NCBI GenBank assembly: GCA_024280395.1
Contig: JAJRQG010000001.1
Location: forward strand, 1 to 64,000
Length of the DNA: 64,000 nucleotides
DNA from: Gammaproteobacteria bacterium
GTDB taxonomy: Bacteria; Pseudomonadota; Gammaproteobacteria; Xanthomonadales; Marinicellaceae
Reading direction: 5' to 3'
Below the pieces are notes generated by a model. The model was given only the letters and a program-made list of their open reading frames with translations. It searched no databases and was not told the DNA's origin. Below are positions 28,281-37,973 of the stretch, in pieces (positions within the stretch are counted from its first letter, which is position 1; each line of letters opens with the position of its first letter). The translations under genes were made by a program, and so were the position numbers.

Positions 28281-29767
28281 GCACATTTCTCCTTTTTGTT
28301 GTCTAACAATTGAGCAGCAACAACTCGATCGTCAAAATCATGATACTGCCCGTTGATAAGTTGATAAGGTTCGTGACCTTTGCCGGCAATTAAAATTAAA
28401 TCGTTACTGTGCGCATGATTAATGGCATGTGTTATTGCTAGTTTTCTGTCATGAATGACAGTTGGTTTCGTGTTCATGCCCATCAAAACATCCTGAATAA
28501 TTTGTTGGCTGTCTTCATAGCGCGGGTTGTCATCTGTAACAATGACACAATCAGCAAGACTTTCTGCAATGTGGCCCATCTGTGGTCTTTTGCCCTTGTC
28601 GCGGTTGCCACCACAACCAAAAACACACCAAATTTTTCTTGCATTGTGTTCTTTTAAGGCCATTAATACTTGTTTTAAAGCATCGGGAGTGTGAGCATAA
28701 TCAACAATGATTAATGGTTGGTTTTTGTCAGCATCGACACAATTCATTCTTCCTGGTACGGGTTTTAATTCGGGTACAATTGCGGTAATGTCTTCTATTT
28801 TATAACCTTGTTTAATCAATGTTGCCATCACCATTAATAAATTATCAATGTTAAACTTTCCCAATAAATGGGTATGCAAAGCAAATTCTTGGTCTTTCCA
28901 AGTCAGAGTAAAGTCAATACCTGCGGGTGTTAGCAATAAATTTTTCGCACTGAATTCACATTCGTTTGACTCAGTACCATAACTGACGACCTTAGATTGA
29001 ATTTCGTTTATCCATTGTTTGCCATAATAATCATTGGCATTAATGACAGAAAAATCTAAATCAAAGTCAGTGAACAATAATTTTTTTGCATTAGAGTACT
29101 GCTCCATGGTTTCATGAAAATCCAAGTGATCTCTGCTTATATTGGTTAGTCCTGCACCTTTAAATAGGGTGTTATTGACTCTGCCTAAGCTTAAACCGTG
29201 AGATGAAACTTCAAGGCTGACATGTGTAATGCCCAGCGTTACAAAATTTGCAAGTATTTTTTGTAGTTCTAGTGCTGTTGGAGTGGTGTTAGGTAAATCA
29301 TTCATTTGTTGTAATGTTCCATACCCTAAAGTTCCAATATACGCACCTTTGACTCCTAATTTATCCCATGCTTGTAACATTATCCAAGCACATGATGTCT
29401 TGCCATTGGTGCCGGTAATGCCAATAATCTCCAGTTTGCTAGAAGGATTACCGTAGAAATTGGATGTCAGCATGCCCAGTTTGTCTGTTAGGTTTTCTAC
29501 CTCAACAACAGGAATGTCAATGGGTTGCTGCCTGCCTTTGGGCATTGCTTTTCCTTTGGAAAGTGATTCAGCAATAATCGCAACCGCGCCACCTCTATGT
29601 ACTTGATAAGCAAAATCAATTCCGTGATTGTCAAACCCACTCAGTGCAATAAATACATCTCCTTGGGTGATTTTCCGACTATCAAGACATATTCCAGATA
29701 CCTCGATATCTAAAAATTTAGAATCAATATCTAGCCAATTCAATAATTCACTTAAATCAATTGACAT
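28277..29767 (-). CDS. murE: UDP-MurNAc-Ala-Glu--meso-diaminopimelate ligase
   Basis: A 496-residue Mur ligase adding the third stem residue. The ATP loop GITGTNGKTSCAWI, the carbamylated-Lys region, VDYAHTPDALKQVL and FGCGGNRDKGKRPQMG are seen. The DNPR motif (VTDDNPRYED) marks meso-diaminopimelate rather than lysine specificity, as expected for a Gram-negative wall. It overlaps the ftsI end by 11 bases. Confidence 0.97.
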   Translation of the reverse strand: MSIDLSELLNWLDIDSKFLDIEVSGICLDSRKITQGDVFIALSGFDNHGIDFAYQVHRGGAVAIIAESLSKGKAMPKGRQQPIDIPVVEVENLTDKLGMLTSNFYGNPSSKLEIIGITGTNGKTSCAWIMLQAWDKLGVKGAYIGTLGYGTLQQMNDLPNTTPTALELQKILANFVTLGITHVSLEVSSHGLSLGRVNNTLFKGAGLTNISRDHLDFHETMEQYSNAKKLLFTDFDLDFSVINANDYYGKQWINEIQSKVVSYGTESNECEFSAKNLLLTPAGIDFTLTWKDQEFALHTHLLGKFNIDNLLMVMATLIKQGYKIEDITAIVPELKPVPGRMNCVDADKNQPLIIVDYAHTPDALKQVLMALKEHNARKIWCVFGCGGNRDKGKRPQMGHIAESLADCVIVTDDNPRYEDSQQIIQDVLMGMNTKPTVIHDRKLAITHAINHAHSNDLILIAGKGHEPYQLINGQYHDFDDRVVAAQLLDNKKEKCA

Positions 29768-31475
29768 GAGCTAGCTCCAATTGAGTGATTGGTTTAGTTG
29801 GTGAAATATTCAATATTCTTAAACTGTCTTGCATGATACTTTTAAAAACAGGAGCTGCGACTACGCCACCTTGATAATCATCACCTGCAGGATCAGTAAT
29901 ACTGACTGCAACCACCAATTTTGGGTTCATTGCTGGAGCGTAGCCTACAAAACTTGCAATATATTTGTCTGAGTACCCACCCTTAGCGGCCATTTTTGCA
30001 GTGCCTGTTTTACCTGCTACTTGATAACCTTCAATAATGGCTCTCTTGCCAGTGTTGTCTTTACGTACCACATTAATTAACATGCTATTAATCATATTGG
30101 CAATTTTAGGGTCAATCACAGCTTTGTCTTCGTTTACTACACCTTTGATATAAGTTGGAGAGCGCCAACGACCATTGTTGGCAATGGCTGCATAAGCTGT
30201 TGCTAATTGTAGGGTTGTTACCTGTAATCCATAGCCATAAGCAATGTTGGCTTGGCGAGAGCGGCTCCAGCTATTGGAGTTGGGCAAATGGCCTGATGAT
30301 TCTCCCATGATTCCAGAATCTGTGCTTGATCCTAGGCCAAATAAATTAAAGGTATCCCACAAGTGGTTTTTACTCAAGCTTAATGCGATTTTTGCAGAGC
30401 CCACATTGCTTGACTTGGTTAGAATGGTTTCTAAGTCGATTTCGCCATAATTTCTGGCATCATGTATTTTAAATCCATCCACTGTAAAAGTGCCAGGATT
30501 GGTGTCGATGATGGAGCTTTGATCGTATTCACCGCTTAACATTCCTGCAATTACTGTAAAAGGTTTTATAACAGAGCCAGGTTCATAAATATCTTGCAAA
30601 GCTCGGTTGCGCATACCCGAGATGGATTCATTTGTCTTGTTATTGGGGTTGTAAGAAGGTTGTGAAACCATTGCCAATACTTCACCGGTTGTCACGTCCA
30701 TGATGATGGCCGCACCTTTTTTTGCTTTGTATTTATAGGTGGCTGTTTTTAATGCTTTGTAAGCAATATATTGCAATCTTCTATCAATACTTAAGTGTAT
30801 ATCTTTACCAGGTTCGGCTGCAGTGACTTCTTTGATGTCTTTAATAATATGGCCAAATCTGTCTTTCATGACTTTTTTGCGTCCAGATGTGCCGGATAAC
30901 CACTCGTCATAAGTGCTTTCTATGCCTTCCTTTCCTGTATCTTCAGCATCTGTAAATCCTATCAATTGAGGAATGATTTCACCAGCAGGATAGAATCTTT
31001 TGTATTCGTCTCTGTATTCAACACCTTTAATATTTAAAGCGCGAACAGTATCAGCAATATAAGGAGCAATCCTTCTTTTGATGTAAATGAACTTCTTGTT
31101 TTTTCTATCAATGATTAGGTTTTTGAGTTTCTCTGGATCTAAATCCAAGGCCTCAGCAAGTTGTTCAACCCTTGAAATTTCTTCAATCAAGATGCTCGGT
31201 TGGATACCAATAGAAGTCATCGGCGTGCTAATAGCCAGTGGCTCACCATTGCGATCAAAAATAGTTCCTCTGGGAACATCTAAATCTATTTCTCGAATTT
31301 GGCGTATATCACCCTGTTTTGTATAAAATTCTTTGCCTTTAACTTGTATTGCAAATGCTCGGGCCATGATGACCATAAAACAGATAAGCAAAAATGAAAC
31401 AACAATAGACATGCGCATATTTACGTTCACGTCGTTATCCTTTTTGTTATTCATTGATGTTGTCTTTTTTGTCAT
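29757..31475 (-). CDS. ftsI: Septal transpeptidase FtsI (PBP3)
   Basis: A 572-residue class B penicillin-binding protein. One N-terminal membrane segment (about residues 22-40) is followed by the pedestal domain starting VPRGTIFDRNGEPLA. The transpeptidase motifs are SVIK at 301-304 (catalytic Ser301), SSN at 355-357 and KTG at 489-491. It cross-links septal peptidoglycan with FtsW. The start overlaps the ftsL stop by 4 bases. Confidence 0.97.
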   Translation of the reverse strand: MTKKTTSMNNKKDNDVNVNMRMSIVVSFLLICFMVIMARAFAIQVKGKEFYTKQGDIRQIREIDLDVPRGTIFDRNGEPLAISTPMTSIGIQPSILIEEISRVEQLAEALDLDPEKLKNLIIDRKNKKFIYIKRRIAPYIADTVRALNIKGVEYRDEYKRFYPAGEIIPQLIGFTDAEDTGKEGIESTYDEWLSGTSGRKKVMKDRFGHIIKDIKEVTAAEPGKDIHLSIDRRLQYIAYKALKTATYKYKAKKGAAIIMDVTTGEVLAMVSQPSYNPNNKTNESISGMRNRALQDIYEPGSVIKPFTVIAGMLSGEYDQSSIIDTNPGTFTVDGFKIHDARNYGEIDLETILTKSSNVGSAKIALSLSKNHLWDTFNLFGLGSSTDSGIMGESSGHLPNSNSWSRSRQANIAYGYGLQVTTLQLATAYAAIANNGRWRSPTYIKGVVNEDKAVIDPKIANMINSMLINVVRKDNTGKRAIIEGYQVAGKTGTAKMAAKGGYSDKYIASFVGYAPAMNPKLVVAVSITDPAGDDYQGGVVAAPVFKSIMQDSLRILNISPTKPITQLELAHVN

Positions 31476-31744
31476 CGTTTTATGCTTAATATATGTTGGT
31501 TTTCTGGCAATTTCATGTCAAGTTGTTGTTTTGCTTTTATTTCAATGTGACTGTTGTTAACTAAAGTTGAATGTTCAATCTGTAATCTTCCCCAGTCTGC
31601 ATTTAAATTCTGTTCTATTTCAATTAGTTCCTGTAGTTCGACAAACTTATTTCTGGTCTTGTGTTGTAAATAAACGTAGTCAACAATAACCACCAAGTTA
31701 AGCAATATTAAAGCTGAGGTGAATATGAGGTTTTTAAACTTCAC
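31472..31744 (-). CDS. ftsL: Cell division protein FtsL
   Basis: A 90-residue bitopic protein. A hydrophobic helix (about residues 8-26) is followed by a coiled coil with leucine and isoleucine heptads (FVELQELIEIEQNLNADW). The size, topology and position between rsmH and ftsI identify it; FtsL sequences are poorly conserved. It forms the FtsQLB complex with FtsQ and FtsB. It overlaps both neighbours by 4 bases. Confidence 0.92.
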   Translation of the reverse strand: MKFKNLIFTSALILLNLVVIVDYVYLQHKTRNKFVELQELIEIEQNLNADWGRLQIEHSTLVNNSHIEIKAKQQLDMKLPENQHILSIKR

Positions 31745-32658
31745 AACTTCTCTGCTATCCGCATAATTGCACTTCTTGCCCTTGGGTTGTTATTTAGTTC
31801 CTTTCCTGATGCTTTAACCGGTTTTCCAATGATTTTTAAAACTGCGGTATCAGCAGGAGCAATGGGCATTCTTTTGTCGTACTTGCCGGCTGTTGATTGT
31901 TTCTTGAAAAAACGTTTCACAATTCTATCTTCCAAAGAATGAAAGCTGATAACCACAAGCCTTCCTCCTTTTTTCAAGCTCTTAACAGCGGCTGGTAATA
32001 CATTTTCTACCTGTTCGAGTTCTCTGTTAATATGAATTCTAATGGCCTGAAAAGAACGGGTTGCGGGGTGTTTTTTGCTGTACCTGTTGATTTTTTCAAT
32101 AATACCAACCAGCTCACCAGTTGTTTCAAGTGGTTTAACTTCTTCTCTGTAAATTACAATTTCTTTGGCGATGATAGTTGCTTTCTTCTCTTCTCCATAA
32201 CGCCAAAGCACCTTCGATATTTCTTTCCAGTCTGCCTTGTTTAGCCATTGTGCAGCTGTTTCTCCTTGACTGGTGTCCATGCGCATATCTAGTGGCCCAT
32301 CTTTGTTAAAGCTAAATCCACGTTCGGCTTGATCTATTTGAGGTGAGGATATACCTAGGTCAAACAATATTCCATCCGCTTTACCTTTAAAATTTTCGCT
32401 TATCATTTGTTCAAGCATTTCGAACGCCCCATGTTCAATCAATACGTTATCATTGTTTTTTGTCAGTTCGTTGGCCACTTCTATCGCTTCAAGATCGCGG
32501 TCTATAACCAATAACTTCCCGTTTCCTTCCATGTGCTTTAATATATTTCTGCTATGACCACCCCTGCCAAATGTCGCATCTACATAGTGTCCATCTTTTT
32601 TAACACCAAGAGCGACTACCGCCTCATCTAATAATACGGTTTCATGTAATCCTTTCAT
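31741..32658 (-). CDS. rsmH: 16S rRNA (cytosine1402-N4)-methyltransferase
   Basis: A 305-residue SAM-dependent methyltransferase (formerly MraW). HETVLLDEAVVAL at the start, the SAM-binding VDATFGRGGHSRNIL, the FDLGISSPQID motif, and the C-terminal VISFHSLEDRIVKRFFK plus NPRARSAIMRIAEK are diagnostic. It follows mraZ by five bases. Confidence 0.98.
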   Translation of the reverse strand: MKGLHETVLLDEAVVALGVKKDGHYVDATFGRGGHSRNILKHMEGNGKLLVIDRDLEAIEVANELTKNNDNVLIEHGAFEMLEQMISENFKGKADGILFDLGISSPQIDQAERGFSFNKDGPLDMRMDTSQGETAAQWLNKADWKEISKVLWRYGEEKKATIIAKEIVIYREEVKPLETTGELVGIIEKINRYSKKHPATRSFQAIRIHINRELEQVENVLPAAVKSLKKGGRLVVISFHSLEDRIVKRFFKKQSTAGKYDKRMPIAPADTAVLKIIGKPVKASGKELNNNPRARSAIMRIAEKL

Positions 32659-32663
32659 CGGCC

Positions 32664-33113
32664 CTAAAGTACCAGCGACTTCATCGCATCAGAAACACCT
32701 TCACTTAAGTCTGGTACTTGAAGTCTTTGTTTCATTAGAGCTTCTTCATTCCAGATTTCGAATTTATCACCCATGCCCAATAGAATGACTTTCTTATCCA
32801 TAGAAGCCACTTGGCGCATATTTACTGGCAGTTGGATTCTTGAGCCTTTATCGGGCTCAGTAAAAAAAGCGCTACCAATTATTTTTTGTTGTAAATTTCT
32901 GTGATTGGGATCAAATGTACTTAAAGGCTTGACAGAATCATGCACTCTCTGCCATTCTTGTTTGGTGTATAACCAAAGAGATGAAATTTCGAAAGGATTG
33001 TAGGTAAGGACCAGTTCATTTTGGCAGACGTTAGCAAGCATTTCTCGGTGTTTAACCGGAATAGTTAAACGACCTTTTGCGTCTAAATTGATTGCTGATT
33101 CACCAAAAAACAT
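32664..33113 (-). CDS. mraZ: Transcriptional regulator MraZ
   Basis: A 149-residue protein with two AbrB-like halves. The first has INLDAKGRLTIPVKHRE and the second EPDKGSRIQLPVNMRQVAS, followed by VILLGMGDKFEIWNEE. MraZ forms a ring and binds tandem short repeats before its own gene to repress the dcw operon. Four such repeats are visible just upstream (33131-33170), so autoregulation is well supported. Confidence 0.97.
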   Translation of the reverse strand: MFFGESAINLDAKGRLTIPVKHREMLANVCQNELVLTYNPFEISSLWLYTKQEWQRVHDSVKPLSTFDPNHRNLQQKIIGSAFFTEPDKGSRIQLPVNMRQVASMDKKVILLGMGDKFEIWNEEALMKQRLQVPDLSEGVSDAMKSLVL

Positions 33114-33130
33114 TGTTATTTACCTAAAAA

Positions 33131-33170
33131 CTCCACTTAAATGCACTTTATACCACTTAATTGCACTTTA
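33131..33170 (-). promoter_or_regulatory. Four MraZ boxes with 10-base period
   Basis: On the minus strand AAAGTGC, TAAGTGG, AAAGTGC and TAAGTGG recur every 10 bases (plus-strand units at 33163, 33153, 33143 and 33133). MraZ sites are tandem 10-base-spaced repeats, TGGG-type in E. coli and AAAGTG-type in mollicutes; these match the latter form more closely. The most upstream unit overlaps the proposed -10 element, so binding would block the promoter. Confidence 0.8.
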
Positions 33171-33193
33171 TCGTTATTTTGAGTGGGTGTCAA
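33165..33193 (-). promoter_or_regulatory. Sigma-70 promoter of the dcw operon
   Basis: A consensus -35 TTGACA (33188-33193, minus strand) is followed by a 17-base spacer and TAAAGT (33165-33170) as -10. It is about 50-80 bases before the mraZ ATG and overlaps the first MraZ box. Confidence 0.7.
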
Positions 33194-33325
33194 CAGGTGA
33201 TTAAAAAAAAACCAATGAAATCAATGACTTGTCTTACAAATTAGATTAGCTTTTTAATGTAACTATTTGAATTAAAAGAAAAATATCTAGCATTTGATAT
33301 AAGTGTGTTTTTCAATCACTAAGGA

Positions 33326-34186
33326 TCAAGGAATACTATAAAAAGTAATGAAGAACAAAAGAGCACGATAAATAATTATAGAGTAGTAAAATGCTACCAC
33401 TAGAACTAAGGATTGAAGGATGTTTATGGAAATTGACCCATGAAAAATTCGCCGAATAGAAAAAAATAAATAGACCAATAACCAGCCAAGAATAGAACCA
33501 GAAAAAACAGAATCATTTGAAAATATTTGAATTGGGAAATTCTCAAAAAAATAATAAAATACCAAGGAAAGTAGGTACATAATTATTGTAACAACAATCA
33601 TGATTGCCAGAGCTATGCTAAGAAAGTGAGTTGCATAGATTATACTTTTTATACCTATATATTTGTGGCGATAAAAAATGATCAAAACTAACATTGAAAA
33701 AATCGGTATCATGGTAAAAATGAGAATTTTTGAATAACTTTCAATTCTCTTGTCAAATTTGAAAGTATAGTCCTCGAAACTCTCACTTGTCAGTAGTAAA
33801 CGATCATTAATTAAAGATTTTGCAATGTCAACATGGATGAAATTTTCAGCTTTAAGGTGTACAGCTAATGGAGTTGAAAATGTATTTTGTTGTGTAAATG
33901 ATACCAATAAAAAGTACAGAATATTAATATAGATAAAAAGCTGAAAAGGATACAATCTGTATTTTCGAACGCCAGTGAGGTAGTCAAGGGTTAGTTGGCC
34001 AGGTTTTAAAAAAAGTAATTTGAAGCTGGTAAAAACTTTACCATCAATGTCTGTTATTGAAATAAATATATGCCTGATAAGCGCAATAATTGATAAGTTA
34101 TGTATATCAAATTTTTTTTCTCCACAATTTTTACAATATGGTGAGGTGATTTTCGAGCCACAATTTTGACAACCAATAGTTTTCAA
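33326..34186 (-). CDS. DUF3667 zinc-ribbon membrane protein
   Basis: A 286-residue protein. A four-Cys zinc ribbon at the N-terminus (CQNC-x8-CKNCGEK) is followed by the family's core TDIDGKVFTSFKLLFLKPGQ and LTGVRKYRLYPFQLFIYIN, then several membrane helices. DUF3667 proteins are widespread and have no established function. The gene stands alone between mraZ and metF with its own spacer. It is more AT-rich than the dcw genes. Confidence 0.8.
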   Translation of the reverse strand: MKTIGCQNCGSKITSPYCKNCGEKKFDIHNLSIIALIRHIFISITDIDGKVFTSFKLLFLKPGQLTLDYLTGVRKYRLYPFQLFIYINILYFLLVSFTQQNTFSTPLAVHLKAENFIHVDIAKSLINDRLLLTSESFEDYTFKFDKRIESYSKILIFTMIPIFSMLVLIIFYRHKYIGIKSIIYATHFLSIALAIMIVVTIIMYLLSLVFYYFFENFPIQIFSNDSVFSGSILGWLLVYLFFSIRRIFHGSISINILQSLVLVVAFYYSIIIYRALLFFITFYSIP

Positions 34187-34223
34187 ATGATATGAATTAG
34201 TTTTCGTTAATTATATGATACTC

Positions 34224-35054
34224 TTAGCTTAGGTTTGAAACAATATCCAAAGTGGCTTTAGAGCGATTTAGTGTATAAAAGTGCAAGCTTGGTGCCCCGC
34301 CTTCAAGCAACTGTTCACAAAGTTTTGTAATAAACTCAGTGCCATACTGCTGAATTGACTTGCGGTCATCGCCATAACTTTGTAACTTGTACTTTAACCA
34401 ACGGGGCATTTCTGCACCACAAAAGCCGCAAAAGCGATTAATGTTGCTAAAGTTGGTGATGGGCATGATGCCTGGAATGATGGGTATATCTATGCCTTTT
34501 TTCTGACATTCATCAAGATAAGCAAAGTAGGCATCGGCATTGAAAAAAAATTGAGTAATGGCTTGGTCTGCGCCGGTTTCAACTTTTTGTTTGAAGTATT
34601 TTAATTCAATTTCTTTGCTGTCAGATTCGGGGTGGATTTCTGGATAACAGCCCACGGTAATATTAAACTGATCATTGAATTCGGTTTTGATAAATTCAAC
34701 CAATTCATTGGCATGTCGGAAATAACCTACAGAGCCCATTCCTGATGGAACATCTCCACGTAAGGCAAGAATGTGGTTAATGTCATTATCCAAATATTTT
34801 TGTAACAAAACCTTGATTGAGTCAGGAGTTCCGCCCATGCAAGATAGGTGGGGAATAACCAGAGGGGTTTTAAGTTTCTTTAATTCTAAAACGGTTTCAG
34901 CCGTTGCCTCAACGGTAGATCCACCAGCACCAAAAGTGACTGAGAAAAATTCAGGATCAAGTTTGCGCAGTTTTTCCTGTGTATTTTGTAAGATGATTTT
35001 TTGCTCATCGGTGCGAGCTGGGAAAAATTCGAAACTAAGTTTTGCTTTTTTCAT
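34224..35054 (-). CDS. metF: 5,10-methylenetetrahydrofolate reductase
   Basis: A flavoprotein of about 276 residues supplying 5-methyl-THF for methionine. KLSFEFFPARTDEQ at the start, SVTFGAGGST, HLSCMGGTPDSI, ILALRGDVPSG and QFFFNADAYFAYLDEC are family motifs. I start at ATG 35054 (MKKAKLSFEF); the frame is open upstream to a GTG at 35102 but that region is a hairpin. It follows ahcY, giving metK-ahcY-metF on one strand. Confidence 0.95.
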   Translation of the reverse strand: MKKAKLSFEFFPARTDEQKIILQNTQEKLRKLDPEFFSVTFGAGGSTVEATAETVLELKKLKTPLVIPHLSCMGGTPDSIKVLLQKYLDNDINHILALRGDVPSGMGSVGYFRHANELVEFIKTEFNDQFNITVGCYPEIHPESDSKEIELKYFKQKVETGADQAITQFFFNADAYFAYLDECQKKGIDIPIIPGIMPITNFSNINRFCGFCGAEMPRWLKYKLQSYGDDRKSIQQYGTEFITKLCEQLLEGGAPSLHFYTLNRSKATLDIVSNLS

Positions 35055-35090
35055 GTTATCTCTATTGTCTCTATATTTAGCCTGATCAAA

Positions 35091-35120
35091 ACGGGAGCAC
35101 ACATGGGTGCTCCCCTACGG
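35091..35120 (-). terminator. Hairpin after ahcY, member of a dispersed family
   Basis: GGGAGCAC and GTGCTCCC form a perfect 8-bp stem with a 6-base loop, followed on the minus strand by GTTTTG. It begins ten bases after the ahcY stop. Its frame TAGGG-stem-ATG-GTG-stem-CCCGTTTT is shared with the hairpin after trxB (40572-40602), with different stem bases, so it is either a terminator type favoured here or a REP-like repeat. Confidence 0.55.
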
Positions 35121-35129
35121 AGTATTATA

Positions 35130-36536
35130 TTAGTATCTGTAGTGTTCTGGCTTATAAGGTCCATCAGGAGTCACACCAATATACGCTGCTTGTTTTTCAG
35201 TTAAGCGGGTTAACTTAACTCCAACGCGATCTAAATGTAACCGAGCCACTTTTTCATCCAATATTTTTGGCAATACATAAACATCGTTGCCATATTTGTC
35301 GCCATCACAAAATAATTCAATTTGTGCCAATACTTGATTGGTGAAAGAATTAGACATTACAAAACTAGGGTGGCCAGTGCCACAACCTAAATTAATTAAA
35401 CGCCCACGAGCCAGAAGAATGATTCTTTTTCCATCTTCAAATATTACATGGTCCACTTGGTCTTTAATATTGTCCCACTCACATTTTTCTTCCAATCCCG
35501 CAACATCAATTTCATTGTCAAAATGACCAATATTACAAACGATGGTTTGGTTTTTCATTTTTTTCATGTGCTCATAAGTCACAATGTTGTAATTGCCTGT
35601 AGCAGTTACAACGATATCTACTTGATCGCAAACATCATCAAGTGTCACTACGCGATAACCTTCCATTGAGGCTTGTAATGCACAAATGGGATCAACTTCA
35701 GTTACAAGCACTGAAGCGCCTAAACCACGTAAAGATTGTGCACAACCTTTGCCCACATCACCAAAGCCACATACCACAGCGACTTTACCAGCAATCATCA
35801 CATCAGTTGCACGTTTGATTCCATCTACCAAAGACTCGCGACAACCATATAAATTATCGAATTTAGATTTGGTTACTGAATCATTAACATTAATCGCTGG
35901 GAAGGGCAGCTCATTTGCTTTGGCTAACTCATATAAACGGTGTACGCCTGTTGTTGTTTCTTCTGTAACTCCTTTAATACCTGCAAGGGCTTTAGTATAC
36001 CAACCATTGCTTGTTGGTAATCTTTTCTTGATGGAATTGAACAGGCAAATTTCTTCCTCAGATTCAGGGTTATCCAAAACTGAAGAATCTTTTTCTGCTT
36101 TTGAACCCAACATTAATAGCATGGTTGCATCGCCACCATCATCTAAAATCATGTTAGGCGTGCCACCATCTGACCATTCCATTATGCGATGTGTGTATTC
36201 CCAGTATTCGTCCAGTGTTTCGCCTTTGATAGCAAATACAGGAATACCTTGATCGGCAATAGCAGCAGCTGCGTGATCTTGGGTAGAATATATATTACAA
36301 CTGGCCCAGCGCACATCGGCACCTAGGGCAATTAATGTTTCAATTAAGATGGCTGTTTGAACGGTCATGTGTAATGAACCAGCAATACGAGCACCTTTTA
36401 AAGGTTGTGAATCTTTGTATTCATCACGAATAGTCATCAAGCCTGGCATTTCAGTTTCTGCGATGCGGAACTCTTTGTGTCCCCATTCGGCCAAGCTGAT
36501 GTCTTTAATGATGTAATCTTTATTTTTATCTGTCAT
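35130..36536 (-). CDS. ahcY: S-adenosylhomocysteine hydrolase
   Basis: A 468-residue NAD-dependent enzyme that splits S-adenosylhomocysteine to homocysteine and adenosine. Visible are [26 protein letters not shown], the catalytic [13 protein letters not shown], the NAD-binding [17 protein letters not shown], and the C-terminal [10 protein letters not shown]. With metK upstream and metF downstream it completes the methyl cycle. Confidence 0.98.
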   Translation of the reverse strand: MTDKNKDYIIKDISLAEWGHKEFRIAETEMPGLMTIRDEYKDSQPLKGARIAGSLHMTVQTAILIETLIALGADVRWASCNIYSTQDHAAAAIADQGIPVFAIKGETLDEYWEYTHRIMEWSDGGTPNMILDDGGDATMLLMLGSKAEKDSSVLDNPESEEEICLFNSIKKRLPTSNGWYTKALAGIKGVTEETTTGVHRLYELAKANELPFPAINVNDSVTKSKFDNLYGCRESLVDGIKRATDVMIAGKVAVVCGFGDVGKGCAQSLRGLGASVLVTEVDPICALQASMEGYRVVTLDDVCDQVDIVVTATGNYNIVTYEHMKKMKNQTIVCNIGHFDNEIDVAGLEEKCEWDNIKDQVDHVIFEDGKRIILLARGRLINLGCGTGHPSFVMSNSFTNQVLAQIELFCDGDKYGNDVYVLPKILDEKVARLHLDRVGVKLTRLTEKQAAYIGVTPDGPYKPEHYRY

Positions 36537-36580
36537 TTTTTAATCTCTATGTGTTTTGTATAATTTATGTGTTTTTTAAT

Positions 36581-36644
36581 CGGGTAGTTGGCTTTAGTCA
36601 ACATAGTTTAGAAGGGTTGACTAAAGCCAACTACCCGATATGAG
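36581..36644. repeat. REP-like inverted repeat between metK and ahcY
   Basis: A perfect 22-base inverted repeat starts CGGGTAGTTGGCTTTAG and ends CTAAAGCCAACTACCCG, around a 13-base loop, followed by ATATGAGCTTTCT. The same arms and the same ATATGAG flank occur at 63827-63903 with a different loop. This resembles mobile REP palindromes; it could also act as a terminator for metK. Confidence 0.75.
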
Positions 36645-36652
36645 CTTTCTAT

Positions 36653-37810
36653 TTATAATCCAGCAGCGTCTTTCAACAATGCTGCTTTGTCTGTTTTTTC
36701 CCAAGTAAAATCTGCATCTTCACGTCCCATGTGTCCATAGGCTGCTGTTTTTTGATAAATGGGGCGTACCAAATCTAATCCTGTAATGATTCCATACGGT
36801 GTTAAATCAAAATGTTGACGAACCAATTCTTCGATACGCGCTTCAGGAATTTTGTTGGTGCCAAAAGTTGTTACACTGATTGAAGTCGGTTCTGCTACGC
36901 CAATCGCATAAGAGACCTGAACTTCGCAACGGTCTGCAAGGCCTGCAGCGACAATATTTTTGGCTACATAACGTGTTGCATATGCGGCAGAACGGTCTAC
37001 TTTTGAAGGATCTTTGCCTGAAAAGGCACCGCCGCCATGACGTGCCATGCCACCATAAGTATCAACAATAATTTTACGACCGGTTAAACCACAATCCCCA
37101 ACAGGTCCTCCAATAACGAATTTCCCAGTTGGATTGATGTGATATTTGGTATTAGCATCCAGCCATTCACTTGGTAAAACAGGCTTAATGATTTCTTCCA
37201 TTACTGCTTCACGTAGGTCTTTTAATGAGATGTCTTCATCATGCTGAGTGGACAAAACTACAGCGTCAATGGCCACAGGCTTATTATCAACATATCTAAA
37301 TGTTAATTGACTCTTTGCATCAGGACGTAACCACGCCAATTTGCCAGTTCTACGTACATAGGCTTGACGCTCGACTAACCTGTGTGAATAGGTGATAGGA
37401 GCAGGCATTAAGACATCTGTTTCATTCGAAGCATAGCCAAACATCAATCCTTGATCCCCAGCCCCTTGCTCTTTTGCAGTGTTTCTATCTACGCCTTGGT
37501 TAATATCAACTGATTGTTTGCCAATTAAAGACATTACAGCACAAGTGCTGCCATCAAAACCCACATCTGAGTTGTCATAACCCACATCAGTAATGACTTT
37601 TCGAACCACTTCATCAAGGTCCACCCAGGCAGAAGTTGTGATTTCACCCGCAATAATCGCTGTGCCAGTTTTAACCATCGTTTCACAGGCAACGCGAGCA
37701 GATTTGTCTTGTTCTAAAATGGCATCTAATACTGCATCAGAAATTTGGTCAGCCAGTTTGTCGGGATGGCCCTCGGATACAGATTCTGATGTAAAAAGAT
37801 AGTTGCTCAT
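36653..37810 (-). CDS. metK: S-adenosylmethionine synthetase
   Basis: About 385 residues. [32 protein letters not shown], the flexible-loop region, and [18 protein letters not shown] are diagnostic of MetK, which makes SAM from methionine and ATP. The start at ATG 37810 ([10 protein letters not shown]) is preferred over the 16-residue upstream extension. No SAM riboswitch was recognised before it; only a small ATCTCT/AGAGAT hairpin is seen. Confidence 0.97.
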   Translation of the reverse strand: MSNYLFTSESVSEGHPDKLADQISDAVLDAILEQDKSARVACETMVKTGTAIIAGEITTSAWVDLDEVVRKVITDVGYDNSDVGFDGSTCAVMSLIGKQSVDINQGVDRNTAKEQGAGDQGLMFGYASNETDVLMPAPITYSHRLVERQAYVRRTGKLAWLRPDAKSQLTFRYVDNKPVAIDAVVLSTQHDEDISLKDLREAVMEEIIKPVLPSEWLDANTKYHINPTGKFVIGGPVGDCGLTGRKIIVDTYGGMARHGGGAFSGKDPSKVDRSAAYATRYVAKNIVAAGLADRCEVQVSYAIGVAEPTSISVTTFGTNKIPEARIEELVRQHFDLTPYGIITGLDLVRPIYQKTAAYGHMGREDADFTWEKTDKAALLKDAAGL

Positions 37811-37973
37811 ATTTGATATATCTCTATATTTGAATAAAGAGATGTATTCTATCCTCAAGCACCATGAATGTATAATAATTTATTAAAACTTATGCAAATA
37901 TATATAAATTATTGGTGAAAACTGAGTAGAAACTAGATAAAATAATCAAACTTAATAAATTCTATCAAACTAC

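Noticed and set aside
37811-37973. SAM riboswitch before metK
   Set aside because: Only a short ATCTCT/AGAGAT hairpin is present; none of the conserved cores of known SAM or SAH riboswitches is visible here or before ahcY and metF.
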